This document shows positions 6,039 to 14,002 of a DNA stretch of 18,887 nucleotides, piece after piece. The notes beneath the pieces are model-generated. The model did not search any database and had not been told where the DNA came from. It worked only from the letters and a program-made list of their open reading frames with translations. The position numbers and the translations under genes were made by a program. The stretch is from NCBI GenBank assembly GCA_964628515.1, contig CAZVNZ010000040.1, positions 1 through 18,887 on the forward strand. Direction: 5' to 3'. Source of the stretch: CAZVNZ01 sp964628515 (GTDB lineage Bacteria; Bacillota; Clostridia; Christensenellales; Christensenellaceae). The first letter of the stretch is position 1. Each line of letters begins with the position of its first letter.

Positions 6039-6125
6039 CCTGCTTAATTCACTATTTAAACTACACAAGCACAATATGAGCAGGTAAACAAAATGCACTG
6101 CAATACTATGTAGAATTCTATTGCA
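6039..6125 (+). other. 5' leader of transporter mRNA with inverted repeats
   Basis: The predicted leader is about 207 nt (5970-6176). It contains CCTGCT (6039-6044) with AGCAGG (6079-6084), and TGCAATA (6099-6105) with TATTGCA (6119-6125). I recognise no known riboswitch class. The pairs may form two stems, but could be chance in AT-rich DNA. Confidence 0.35.
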
Positions 6126-6176
6126 ACAAAACTATAAATTATTCAAAATTAATTAAATAAGAAGGAAGAAAATATT

Positions 6177-7163
6177 ATGGGAAATGCAGACAATACTATG
6201 CTTGCCACAAAAAACAAAGGCTTTTTGGGAAGAATGGCATCAAAAACAGAATTTAGTGTGCTTATAGGGCTTATTGTACTAATAGTGGCAATGAGCATAG
6301 CAAGCCCTGTTTTTTTAAAGCCTGCCAATATTTTCAATATATTAAGTCAGGTTTCAAGATACGGAATTATCTCGGTTGGTATGGCATTAATTATGATTAC
6401 GGGAGGCATAGATTTATCTGTGGGCTACGTAGTTGGGCTTTGTGCGACATTCGGCGCTTTTTTAACAACCGCTTTGGGTTTGCCCTGGATTGTGGTTTTA
6501 ATTACGGTTATTGCACTTGGACTTACAATAGGGCTTGCAAATGGTTTGCTTGTTACACGGGTAGGACTTCCTGCATTTATTGTTACTTTGGCAACAGGCA
6601 AAATAATTTCCGGGTGTACCCTCCTTTTAACCAAGGGTATGCCTATTAGTTTTGAATCCCCTCTTGCCGTTTTAGGTAGCGGTTATATTGGTGATGTTCC
6701 CGTTTGCGTTATAATAATGTTTGCCATAATTATAATAGGAAGCGTTTTTGCCCAGTATACCCAAGCCGGCAGAAATATATATGCAATAGGCAATAATGCA
6801 AGAGCGGCGGCACTATCGGGCATTAAAGTAAAAAAATTAACCGCCTCTGTTTATGTTATAGAAAGTGCCCTATGTGCCTTTTGCGGAATTATCGTTGCCG
6901 GCAATTTATACAGTGCGGATGCAAGCTTAGGCACGGGGTACGATATAGATACCATAGCCGCAGTTGTAATAGGCGGTGTATCTATGTCCGGAGGAGAGGG
7001 CAGTATTTGGGGAGCGCTGATAGGTGCGTCCATAATGGGTGTGCTAAGAAACGCCTTTGTGCTACTGAGTGTATCTTCTTACTGGCAAGCTATTGTAATA
7101 GGAATTGTAATTATACTTGCGGTTACCATAGACAGAATACGTGTAAAAAGCAAAAAAGTTTAA
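6177..7163 (+). CDS. RbsC-type sugar ABC transporter permease (328 aa)
   Basis: This inner-membrane permease belongs to the BPD_transp_2 family (RbsC, XylH, AraH). After a charged N-terminus it has about eight to ten hydrophobic helices. Family motifs are visible: GGIDLSVGYVVGL near residues 80-92, a cytoplasmic coupling segment AIGNNARAAALSGIKV, and GGVSMSGGEGSIWGALIGA near 270-288. The length is normal. AGGA (6163-6166) lies 10 nt before the ATG. Only one permease gene is present, as expected for a homodimeric channel in this family. It is the first gene of the operon, with the binding protein 48 nt and the ATPase 1.2 kb downstream. The substrate cannot be read from the sequence. Confidence 0.92.
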   Translation: MGNADNTMLATKNKGFLGRMASKTEFSVLIGLIVLIVAMSIASPVFLKPANIFNILSQVSRYGIISVGMALIMITGGIDLSVGYVVGLCATFGAFLTTALGLPWIVVLITVIALGLTIGLANGLLVTRVGLPAFIVTLATGKIISGCTLLLTKGMPISFESPLAVLGSGYIGDVPVCVIIMFAIIIIGSVFAQYTQAGRNIYAIGNNARAAALSGIKVKKLTASVYVIESALCAFCGIIVAGNLYSADASLGTGYDIDTIAAVVIGGVSMSGGEGSIWGALIGASIMGVLRNAFVLLSVSSYWQAIVIGIVIILAVTIDRIRVKSKKV

Positions 7164-7211
7164 TATTAAGTTTGGAGTAAATCCAATTAAAAAATAGGAG
7201 GAATTTTTAAG

Positions 7212-8324
7212 ATGAAAAAAGTATTAGTGTTATTGTTAGTTGCAATAATGGCAGTATCTGTGTTTGCGGCGTGTGCAGCCCCTGCACCGGCCCCTGCAAG
7301 CGAAGCTCCTGCGAGCGAGGCTCCGGCGAGTGAAGCACCTGCAAGCGAAGCCCCGGCAAGTGAAGCTCCGGCAAGTGAGGCACCTGCAAGCGAAGCACCT
7401 GCAAGCGAAGCGCCCACGGGAACAACGAAGTTTAACTACACACCTGTGGAGAATCCCGAAAATAAAGAGGTAAAAATTGCAACCCTTTGCGTGCAAAACA
7501 ATCCTTTTTGGGTAACAGTTGTGGAAGGTATTAATGCAGCTAAAGAAGAGCTTGCAAGCAAAAATGTTACCGTAGATTTAATTTCTTTTGAGGATTTTGA
7601 CGGACAAGCATTTGCTGAAGCAATAGACACCTGCGTTGTAAAGGGCTACGATGCAATAACCACCGTAGGTGTTGCGGATTCCATAGTACCTGCCATAAAC
7701 AAAGCGGTAGATGCAGGTATACCCGTTTATGTATTTAACTCGGATACAGATAAAGAATCCAAGCGTACCGCATTTATAGGTCAGGATTTACAGGCTGCCG
7801 GTGTTGTTGCCGGAGAAACATTAGCCAAGCTAATAGGCAACGAGGGCAAGGTTGGTATTATAACAGGCTTCTACAACGTATATGCTCACGAATTAAGACG
7901 TAAGGGTATAGAGGAAGCCTTAGGCAAGGAATCTAAAATAGAAATAGTAGGTACGGTTGAAAATCACGATTCGGGAGACGAAGCCTATACCGCTACAAAA
8001 GATTTTATTACTGCAAACCCCGATATTAAGGGCATAGTAGTAACGGCAGGCGGCCCTCACGGTGCGGCTAAAGCAATAGAAGAATTAGGCTTGCAAGACC
8101 AAATAAGCCTGGTATCCTTCGACACTACGGACGAAATTGTAGCCTACATCAAAAAAGGCATAATAAAAGCATCTATTGGACAAGACCCATTTGGGCAGGG
8201 CGCAGACCCTATTATCCTTGCATATAACGAGATAATCTCGGGTACACCGCAAGTAACGGGCGATGCCTTCACTGCAATGGACGCTTATACGCCCGAAAAC
8301 ATTAAAGACTCTTTCCCCGATTAA
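7212..8324 (+). CDS. RbsB-type substrate-binding lipoprotein with (ASEAP)8 linker (370 aa)
   Basis: The N-terminus is a signal peptide (MKKVLVLLLVAIMAVSVFAA) ending in a lipobox-like FAAC; Cys21 should carry the lipid anchor. Residues 29-68 are eight ASEAP repeats, a flexible linker off the membrane. The Peripla_BP_4 domain follows (about 87-360). Pocket-type motifs are NNPFW (96-100), FNSDTD (175-180), FIGQD (188-192), YAHELRR (224-230), SFDTT (302-306) and IGQDPFGQG (322-330), the last four mirrored in the LacI-type regulator. AGGAGG (7196-7201) lies 10 nt before the ATG. The protein would capture a small polar ligand, probably a sugar or sugar-like compound, and hand it to the permease. 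Phe at the lipobox -3 position is uncommon but tolerated. Confidence 0.93.
   Translation: MKKVLVLLLVAIMAVSVFAACAAPAPAPASEAPASEAPASEAPASEAPASEAPASEAPASEAPASEAPTGTTKFNYTPVENPENKEVKIATLCVQNNPFWVTVVEGINAAKEELASKNVTVDLISFEDFDGQAFAEAIDTCVVKGYDAITTVGVADSIVPAINKAVDAGIPVYVFNSDTDKESKRTAFIGQDLQAAGVVAGETLAKLIGNEGKVGIITGFYNVYAHELRRKGIEEALGKESKIEIVGTVENHDSGDEAYTATKDFITANPDIKGIVVTAGGPHGAAKAIEELGLQDQISLVSFDTTDEIVAYIKKGIIKASIGQDPFGQGADPIILAYNEIISGTPQVTGDAFTAMDAYTPENIKDSFPD
7296..7415 (+). repeat. In-frame 15-bp tandem repeat, eight copies
   Basis: Eight 15-bp units each encode Ala-Ser-Glu-Ala-Pro. All differences between units are at third codon positions, so the peptide is perfectly repeated while the DNA has drifted. 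Such tracts can change length by slippage or recombination. Confidence 0.95.
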
Positions 8325-8352
8325 TTTAGAGCAGTATCACCATCAATAAAAA

Positions 8353-8382
8353 AGTGGCGGTGCAATTAAAAGTACCGCCACT
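8353..8382 (+). promoter_or_regulatory. Stem-loop between binding-protein and ATPase genes
   Basis: AGTGGCGGT (8353-8361) pairs perfectly with ACCGCCACT (8374-8382) around 12 nt. No T-run follows, so it is not a simple terminator. It probably protects the 3' end of the upstream mRNA, or lets only part of transcription pass, raising binding protein over ATPase. Confidence 0.65.
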
Positions 8383-8403
8383 ACAAATAAAGGAAAAAAA
8401 GCT

Positions 8404-9915
8404 ATGAATAACGATGTGATTTACAGTATAAAAAACATAACAAAAAAATTCCCCGGTGTAGTGGCACTAAACGATGTTTCTATGGATATAAAACGGGGAG
8501 AAATCCTTGCCGTAGTGGGAGAAAACGGTGCAGGTAAATCCACATTAATGAATATTCTTTCGGGCGCTTACCCTCAAACAAGCGGAGAGCTTTATTTTGA
8601 GGGGGAGAAATTAGAGCACTTTAATTCTGTTATGGCGCAAAAAACAGGTATAGCCATGATTCATCAAGAGCTTTCCTTATCTAACGCATTAAGCATTGCA
8701 GAAAATATTTTTCAAGGCAGATTACCCAAAAACAAGTTTGGGCTTATAGATACAAAAAAACTTACTTTGCAAAGTAAAGCATTACTCGAGGAAGTAGGGC
8801 TTTCAAATATAGATGCAAAAACCCTTGTAAGAGAAATTAATGTTTCAAGACAACAGCAGGTAGAAATTGCAAAAGCACTTTCTCTAAACGCAAAACTACT
8901 TATTTTAGACGAGCCCACCTCCTCTCTTACTCCAACTGAGGCGGAAATTTTGCACGCTATTATGTTTGAGTTGCAAAAAAAGGGCATTACAATGCTGTAC
9001 ATCTCTCATAAACTAGACGAAATTATGAAAATAAGTAACAGAATAGCGGTTTTTCGGGATGGCGAGTTGGTAGAGATGTTGCAAACCAAAAACAGTACAA
9101 TAGACGATATGATAACCGCAATGGTAGGAAGAGAGCATGCGGGCGGTTATAAACGGGATTTTTATAAAGCGGAGTATAAAGAGGACGAAGTTGTGCTTGA
9201 GGTGGATAACCTTTGTATAGGAAATAAAGTACACAACGTAAGTTTTAAACTGTACAAAGGAGAGCTTTTAGGAATTACAGGTCTTGTGGGCGCAGGGCGA
9301 AGCGAGGTATTGCAGGCAATTTTCGGTGCGGATAAAAAAACCGAAGGCAAAATAAAAATAAACGGAAAAGAGGTAGCTATTAACCACTCTTCCGTTGCAA
9401 TAAAAAACGGTATGGCATTAGTGCCCGAAGGCAGAAAACTTCAAAGTCTGTTTTTAAAATTTTCCGTAAAAGAGAATATTTCTGTTGTAAGCCTTAAAAA
9501 CACTTTAAGCAAACTAAAACTTATTAAACCTAAAGCGGAAAGGCAAATGGCTGCAAAATACATAGATAAGCTAAAAATAAAAACACCGGGAATGGAGCAA
9601 AAAATTGTTAATTTATCCGGAGGTAATCAGCAAAAAGCGGTAATTGCAAGATGGCTGGTGGATAACCCTAATATTTTGTTTTTGGACGAGCCCACTCAAG
9701 GCATAGATATTGGTGCAAAAAACGAAATTTACGAGATAATAAACGACCTTACCAAAACAGGCACAAGTATGATAATGGTTTCAAGCGAAATGCAGGAAAA
9801 CTTAAGTTTGTGCGATAGGGTAATAACAATGTACGAAGGTCGCATAACAGGCGAAATACTCCACAAAGATATAACGGAAGAACTGCTGATGTCCTTTATG
9901 TCTAAAGCAAACTAA
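8404..9915 (+). CDS. RbsA-type sugar ABC transporter ATP-binding protein (503 aa)
   Basis: Two fused ABC domains, as in RbsA/MglA/XylG. Domain 1 has Walker A GENGAGKST (39-47), Q-loop IHQEL, Walker B LLILDEP (165-171) and H-switch SHK (201-203). Its signature is INVSRQQQVE (145-154) rather than the common LSxGQQQ. Domain 2 has the degenerate P-loop GLVGAGRSE (293-301), signature LSGGNQQK (404-411) and Walker B ILFLDEPTQG (424-433), with Ser in place of the H-switch His (MVSSE). Such asymmetry is normal in this family. AAGGA (8390-8394) lies 9 nt before the ATG. It powers import through the permease encoded in the same operon and is followed 31 nt later by the UroD-like gene. Confidence 0.93.
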   Translation: MNNDVIYSIKNITKKFPGVVALNDVSMDIKRGEILAVVGENGAGKSTLMNILSGAYPQTSGELYFEGEKLEHFNSVMAQKTGIAMIHQELSLSNALSIAENIFQGRLPKNKFGLIDTKKLTLQSKALLEEVGLSNIDAKTLVREINVSRQQQVEIAKALSLNAKLLILDEPTSSLTPTEAEILHAIMFELQKKGITMLYISHKLDEIMKISNRIAVFRDGELVEMLQTKNSTIDDMITAMVGREHAGGYKRDFYKAEYKEDEVVLEVDNLCIGNKVHNVSFKLYKGELLGITGLVGAGRSEVLQAIFGADKKTEGKIKINGKEVAINHSSVAIKNGMALVPEGRKLQSLFLKFSVKENISVVSLKNTLSKLKLIKPKAERQMAAKYIDKLKIKTPGMEQKIVNLSGGNQQKAVIARWLVDNPNILFLDEPTQGIDIGAKNEIYEIINDLTKTGTSMIMVSSEMQENLSLCDRVITMYEGRITGEILHKDITEELLMSFMSKAN

Positions 9916-9946
9916 CAAAAATAAATCAATAAATCGGAGAATACAT

Positions 9947-11200
9947 ATGAACAAAACAGAAAAACTAAAACTGGCACTTAATCATAAAGAAGGGCCTATA
10001 CCCTTTGATTTAGGGGCAACGGCAATAACAGGTATGCACGTTAGCATTGTAGAAAAGCTAAGAGAGTATTACGGGCTTTCAAAAAAGCCTGTTATGATAA
10101 TCGAGCCTCTGCAACTTTTGGGCGAAATAGATGACGAGCTTAAGCAGGCAATAGGCGTGGATACAGATAAGGTATGGGCGCCCTCAACAATTTTTGGGTT
10201 TAAAAACGAGGGTGCGAAGGAATGGATAGCACCATGGGGGCAAAATGTCCTTGTGCCAACGGGTTTTGTAACAAAAACAGACGAAAAAGGAGATACCTAT
10301 CTATTTACAGACGGAGACACAAACTATGCGCCCTCGGGGCTGTTGCCCAAAGGTGGTTATTTTTTTGATGTAATAGTCAGAAACGATACTTTTGACGAGG
10401 ATAACCCAAACGTAGCGGATAACTTAGAAGAATTTGGGGATATTTCTTTAGAGGATTTACAGAGCATAAAAGCACAAACTGAGGCTTGCGCCAAAAAGGG
10501 TTATGGTGCAGTAGGCAGTTTTGGAGGCACGGCAATAGGGGATATGGCGCTTGTTACAGGTGCAATGTTAAAAGAGCCTAAAGGCTTAAGAGATGTTGCA
10601 GGCTGGTATATGGCAAGTGTTGCCAATCAGGACTATTTGCACGAAATTTTTTCCGCACAGGTGGAAATAGGCATAAAAAACTTAGAGAAAATTCACAAAG
10701 AAATTGGGGACAGCATCCTTGCCGTGTATACCTGCGGTACGGATTTTGGTATGCAATCGGGGCTTTTTTGCTCGGTAGATACATTTAAAAGCTTATACAA
10801 GCCTTATTATTTAAAGGTAAATAACTGGATACACAAAAACACAGGCTGGAAAACCTTTAAGCATTGCTGTGGGTCTGTAAAAGCATTAATACCCGAAATT
10901 ATAGACAGTGGCTTTGATATATTAAATCCTGTGCAATGGACGGCACAAAATATGGATGCAAAAGAGCTAAAAAGAGATTTTGGCAAGGATATTGTGTTTT
11001 GGGGCGGAGGAGTAAACACCCAACAAACCTTCCCCTTCGGCACTCCTAAGCAGGTAAGAGAGGAAGTGCTAAACATACTGGAAATATTCGGAAAAGACGG
11101 TGGTTTTGTGTTTAACGCAATACACAACATACAAGCCAAAACACCCATAGAAAATGTAGTGGCGTTTATAGATGCACTTAAGGAATTTAATGGGGAATAA
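9947..11200 (+). CDS. UroD/MtaA-superfamily protein, likely methyltransferase-like (417 aa)
   Basis: The C-terminal half fits the uroporphyrinogen decarboxylase superfamily barrel: FKHCCGSVKALIPEIIDSG (304-322), GGGVNTQQTFPFGTPKQV (353-370) and HNIQAKTPIENV (393-404). The H306-x-C308 motif (HCCGS) corresponds to the zinc-binding HxC of MtaA/MtbA methylcobamide:CoM methyltransferases; heme-pathway UroD lacks it. So methyl transfer is likelier than uroporphyrinogen decarboxylation, and no heme genes are nearby. CGGAG (9935-9939) precedes the ATG by 7 nt. It is the last gene of the transporter operon, so it probably acts on the imported compound or a product of it. No corrinoid protein or CoM pathway gene is visible here. 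The exact reaction is unknown. Confidence 0.85.
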   Translation: MNKTEKLKLALNHKEGPIPFDLGATAITGMHVSIVEKLREYYGLSKKPVMIIEPLQLLGEIDDELKQAIGVDTDKVWAPSTIFGFKNEGAKEWIAPWGQNVLVPTGFVTKTDEKGDTYLFTDGDTNYAPSGLLPKGGYFFDVIVRNDTFDEDNPNVADNLEEFGDISLEDLQSIKAQTEACAKKGYGAVGSFGGTAIGDMALVTGAMLKEPKGLRDVAGWYMASVANQDYLHEIFSAQVEIGIKNLEKIHKEIGDSILAVYTCGTDFGMQSGLFCSVDTFKSLYKPYYLKVNNWIHKNTGWKTFKHCCGSVKALIPEIIDSGFDILNPVQWTAQNMDAKELKRDFGKDIVFWGGGVNTQQTFPFGTPKQVREEVLNILEIFGKDGGFVFNAIHNIQAKTPIENVVAFIDALKEFNGE

Positions 11201-11550
11201 TGGGTAGTTTTTGGGGTAATCCTTTTTTTCAGTAGTCAGTGAACAGTGCACAGTGGTCAGGGTTTCTTGGGTATTCCTCTTTTGGTTGGGGTAATGCCCT
11301 TTTTTTATTGTGATGATTAGGGTAGAGGGGGTATTTGGTTTGGTGGGCTGTTTTGTTGGTTTTTTGTTTGGGTTTGCGTTTGGGGTGCTGTTCCTTATTT
11401 CCAACCACTAACCACTAATAATTCTCAATTCTGCATTATCCATTCTCAATTCTCAATTAAAAAAAGGGCCTTACCCAAGCAAAGACCCCAAAGGAATACC
11501 CAAAAACTAACCACTAACCCCCCCGTAAGAAAACCTTAATAATTTCCCTG
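11201..11550. repeat. Intergenic repeat island 1
   Basis: This non-coding stretch is built from short modules. TTGGGTATTCCT is at 11267-11278 with its inverse at 11492-11503; TTTTTTATTGTGATGATT is at 11301-11318 with its inverse at 14567-14584; AACCACTAACCACTAA is at 11403-11418. There is also a degenerate CAGTG-rich stretch (11231-11259) and a CTCAATT/CTGCATT stretch (about 11421-11460). GGG-TAATG-CCC plus seven T (11289-11306) could be a weak terminator. No credible ORF is present. Confidence 0.75.
11492..11517 (-). repeat. Left copy of 26-bp inverted repeat flanking the glycan cassette
   Basis: The complement of these 26 bases is identical to 13999-14024. The copy lies before the promoter of the glycosyltransferase pair. 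Confidence 0.9.
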
Positions 11551-11552
11551 TC

Positions 11553-11581
11553 TTGTTTTAAAAAATGTAATATGCTATAAT
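11553..11581 (+). promoter_or_regulatory. Promoter of the glycosyltransferase operon
   Basis: TTGTTT (11553-11558), 17-nt spacer and TATAAT (11576-11581), with TGC before the -10 (extended -10). The start would be near 11588. Confidence 0.7.
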
Positions 11582-11650
11582 TAAAAAAGGTGGCAGGACA
11601 ACATTATTTTAGAGTTAAAAAAGTAAAATAATTTGAGAGGAATTAGAATA

Positions 11651-12895
11651 TTGGATATTGCTTGGGGTGTAATCGAAGTTTTAAAATGGATAACCATTAT
11701 ACTTGCGTGTATTACCACGCCATTTATGCTATGGGTATTTATTGTAAGTTTATTTGGTTTAAAAAAACCAAAGCCATTTAAAAAATTAGAAGATAAACAG
11801 TACAACTTTGCGGTTATAATTTGCGCAAGAAACGAAGAGCCTATAATAAGGCATCTTATAGAAAGTCTGGAAAAACAGGTGTATAAGCAGTTTAAATGCT
11901 TTGTTATAGCGGATAATTGCACGGACGAAACCGCAAGAGTAGCAAAAGAGGCAGGTGCTACGGTGTACGAGCGTTTTTCCGATACTCAAAAGGGAAAGGG
12001 TTATGCCTTAAAATACGGTTTAGAAAAAATAAAAAGCAATTTCCCCTCTGCCTTTGATGCCGTTTGCGTGTTTGATGCGGATAATTTAGTGGACGAGAAT
12101 TTCTTAGGGGAAATGAACACCGCCCTATGCTCCGGCGGAGATATTTGCACAGGGTACAGAGACACCAAAAACATAAACGATAACTGGTTAAGCGAGTGCT
12201 ATTCTATCTATTGGCTAATGTTTTTCAGGTTTTATCATACATCACGGTACAACATAAAGCTCCAAAGTTTTGTGGGCGGTACCGGCTTTGTATTTAAGAT
12301 GAACTTAATAGAAAAAGAGGGCTGGAATACCACCTCTTTAACGGAAGATATTGAGTTTTCCATACAATCCATACTAAAAAGAAAAAGGGTAATACCCGTA
12401 AGAGCGGCAGTTTTTTTTGATGAGCAACCCACAACATCATCGGTGGCAAATAAGCAGCGACTAAGATGGCTGTGCGGACACATTCAATGCTTACAAAAAT
12501 ATGCCTTACCTCTGCTAAAAAGCTTTTTTAGCGGTAACTACGGCGCTTTAGATGCTTTAGCGGTGCTGCTCTCGGTAGTATCCACCGGTTTTACCGTTTT
12601 TATAAGTGTTACGAGTATAATAAGTATGCCCTATGCCTTAGGTACTCCGAGTATTATGCCTTTATTTGCAATAGGCGTAGTTGCCTTTAATTTACTGTTT
12701 TGGCTTTTTGTGTCAATATTCGTTTTGCTTATAGAGAAAAAAAGCATAAAAGGCAGAATAAGAGGGGTATTTACCTATCCTATTTTTATGATAACCATGA
12801 TGTTTATAGCTTTGCGAGCCATAATAAACCCTAACACCGAGTGGGTACCCATTACCCATATAAGCAAAAAAACAATAGACGATATGAAGGCATAA
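11651..12895 (+). CDS. Processive-type family 2 glycosyltransferase, membrane-bound (414 aa)
   Basis: One N-terminal hydrophobic helix (about 10-36) is followed by a GT-A catalytic domain and C-terminal helices (about 303-328, 335-362 and 376-392). Motifs are ARNEE (59-63), ADNCTDE (87-93), FDADN (141-145, metal and UDP-sugar binding), TEDIEF (231-236, catalytic base) and QRLRW (269-273, the QxxRW motif of processive synthases such as NodC, IcaA, hyaluronan and cellulose synthases). It probably polymerises a sugar at the cytoplasmic membrane. The frame opens with TTG at 11633, but GAGAGG (11635-11640) lies 10 nt before a second TTG at 11651, so that start is preferred. It is followed 6 nt later by a GT52-like gene. 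The sugar donor is unknown. Confidence 0.85.
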   Translation: MDIAWGVIEVLKWITIILACITTPFMLWVFIVSLFGLKKPKPFKKLEDKQYNFAVIICARNEEPIIRHLIESLEKQVYKQFKCFVIADNCTDETARVAKEAGATVYERFSDTQKGKGYALKYGLEKIKSNFPSAFDAVCVFDADNLVDENFLGEMNTALCSGGDICTGYRDTKNINDNWLSECYSIYWLMFFRFYHTSRYNIKLQSFVGGTGFVFKMNLIEKEGWNTTSLTEDIEFSIQSILKRKRVIPVRAAVFFDEQPTTSSVANKQRLRWLCGHIQCLQKYALPLLKSFFSGNYGALDALAVLLSVVSTGFTVFISVTSIISMPYALGTPSIMPLFAIGVVAFNLLFWLFVSIFVLLIEKKSIKGRIRGVFTYPIFMITMMFIALRAIINPNTEWVPITHISKKTIDDMKA

Positions 12896-12901
12896 TAAGT
12901 T

Positions 12902-14002
12902 ATGATAGCCATAGTTTGCGATACCCCCTATCAATTAATGAGCGCAGTTTTAACCGCAAGCAGTATTTCTAAAGATGAGGAGCTTATATTTTTTATAAAC
13001 TCCTATTTGTACTTTAAAGAACAAAAGTTTAGTTACTCGGCAGATCATAAAAATATATATAAAATTTGCTATTACGGCAGAGCCCACATGGGGGCTGGCA
13101 AACTGCTTTTTGGGCTTGCAAACCCTCTAAATATGCTAAAGCACATAGACGGTTTCGAGAAAAATCTTAATATTACCGCAATAATAGCCTCAAGAACAAC
13201 CTATATTGCAACCTATTTATACAACTATCAAATTAAGCTAAACCCTAACCTTAAGCTGTTTTTGGTGGAGGAAGGCATAGGCGAGTACACGGGCAATTTA
13301 ACCCACACCCGTTTTACCAAGGTGTGCAGTATGCTAAAGCGCAAAACTCACTTAGATTACGTAAATACAGCGTATTTTTCCGCACCTGCTTTATTTCCTT
13401 ACAAAACATCATTCAAAATTTTAAAAGTCCCGGAGCCAAACCCGACTTCAAGAGAAATCATCGAAAGTATGTTTAATTTACAAAACATAGAAAACCCGTT
13501 AAACACTCACGATTGCATATATTTAAGCGAGCCTGTTTCTGTGGACTTGAAAAACGAGGAAACAAAAACAAGCTACGAGGCAGACGAAGAGGAAATTATG
13601 CAAGCCACTCTAAACGTTGCAGGGCAGGAAAACTTAATAATTAAAGTGCATCCCATAGACCCTAATTTTAAGTGCGACACCATAAAAACCTTTTATTCAA
13701 GAGTACCAATGGAGTCTTTGGTGTTTAAAACAAATTGCGCAAGCAAGGTTTTTATTTCTCTGACATCAACGGCAATGCTGACGCCCAAGCTGCTTTTTAA
13801 TCAAGAGCCCTACCTAATTTTTACCTACAAACTTTTAGACAAATACCTTTCTGTTTTTCTCGATGATGATGTTAAAAAACGCTACTACACCTTTATAGAG
13901 GGTGTTATAGATATGTACGAGGATAAAAGCAAGTGTGCGGTACCCCTTACTTTAGAGGAGTATCGGGAGGTTTTGGGGCGGTTTTTAGTGGTTAGTGCTT
14001 AG
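12902..14002 (+). CDS. GT52/sialyltransferase-like glycosyltransferase (366 aa)
   Basis: The N-terminal IVCDTPYQL (4-12) is the hallmark opening of GT52 and polysialyltransferase-like proteins. Three superfamily motifs follow in order: VEEGIG (122-127, the D/E-D/E-G motif with catalytic acid), KVHP (248-251, nucleotide binding) and SLTST (286-290). Bacterial relatives transfer sialic acid, and some use other sugars, so the donor is uncertain; no CMP-sugar synthesis gene is nearby. No signal peptide is seen. It starts 6 nt after the GT2 stop, with GAAGG (12886-12890) inside the GT2 end, so the two are co-translated. Its last six residues (FLVVSA) and stop codon lie in dispersed repeat sequence, suggesting the original C-terminus was replaced or trimmed. 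Confidence 0.75.
   Translation: MIAIVCDTPYQLMSAVLTASSISKDEELIFFINSYLYFKEQKFSYSADHKNIYKICYYGRAHMGAGKLLFGLANPLNMLKHIDGFEKNLNITAIIASRTTYIATYLYNYQIKLNPNLKLFLVEEGIGEYTGNLTHTRFTKVCSMLKRKTHLDYVNTAYFSAPALFPYKTSFKILKVPEPNPTSREIIESMFNLQNIENPLNTHDCIYLSEPVSVDLKNEETKTSYEADEEEIMQATLNVAGQENLIIKVHPIDPNFKCDTIKTFYSRVPMESLVFKTNCASKVFISLTSTAMLTPKLLFNQEPYLIFTYKLLDKYLSVFLDDDVKKRYYTFIEGVIDMYEDKSKCAVPLTLEEYREVLGRFLVVSA

Noticed and set aside
5970..6176. Known riboswitch in the transporter leader
   Set aside because: No conserved core of any class I know could be recognised; only simple inverted pairs are visible.
7187..7496. Several minus- and plus-strand frames with repeated residues
   Set aside because: They are other-frame translations of the (ASEAP)8 repeat DNA, which stays open in every frame.
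9947..11200. Heme-pathway uroporphyrinogen decarboxylase (hemE)
   Set aside because: The HxC zinc motif, the operon with a sugar importer and the absence of heme genes favour the methyltransferase-like branch.
11231..11520. Possible CRISPR-like array in the repeated intergenic DNA
   Set aside because: Repeat units are irregular in length, spacing and orientation, and no cas gene is in the window.
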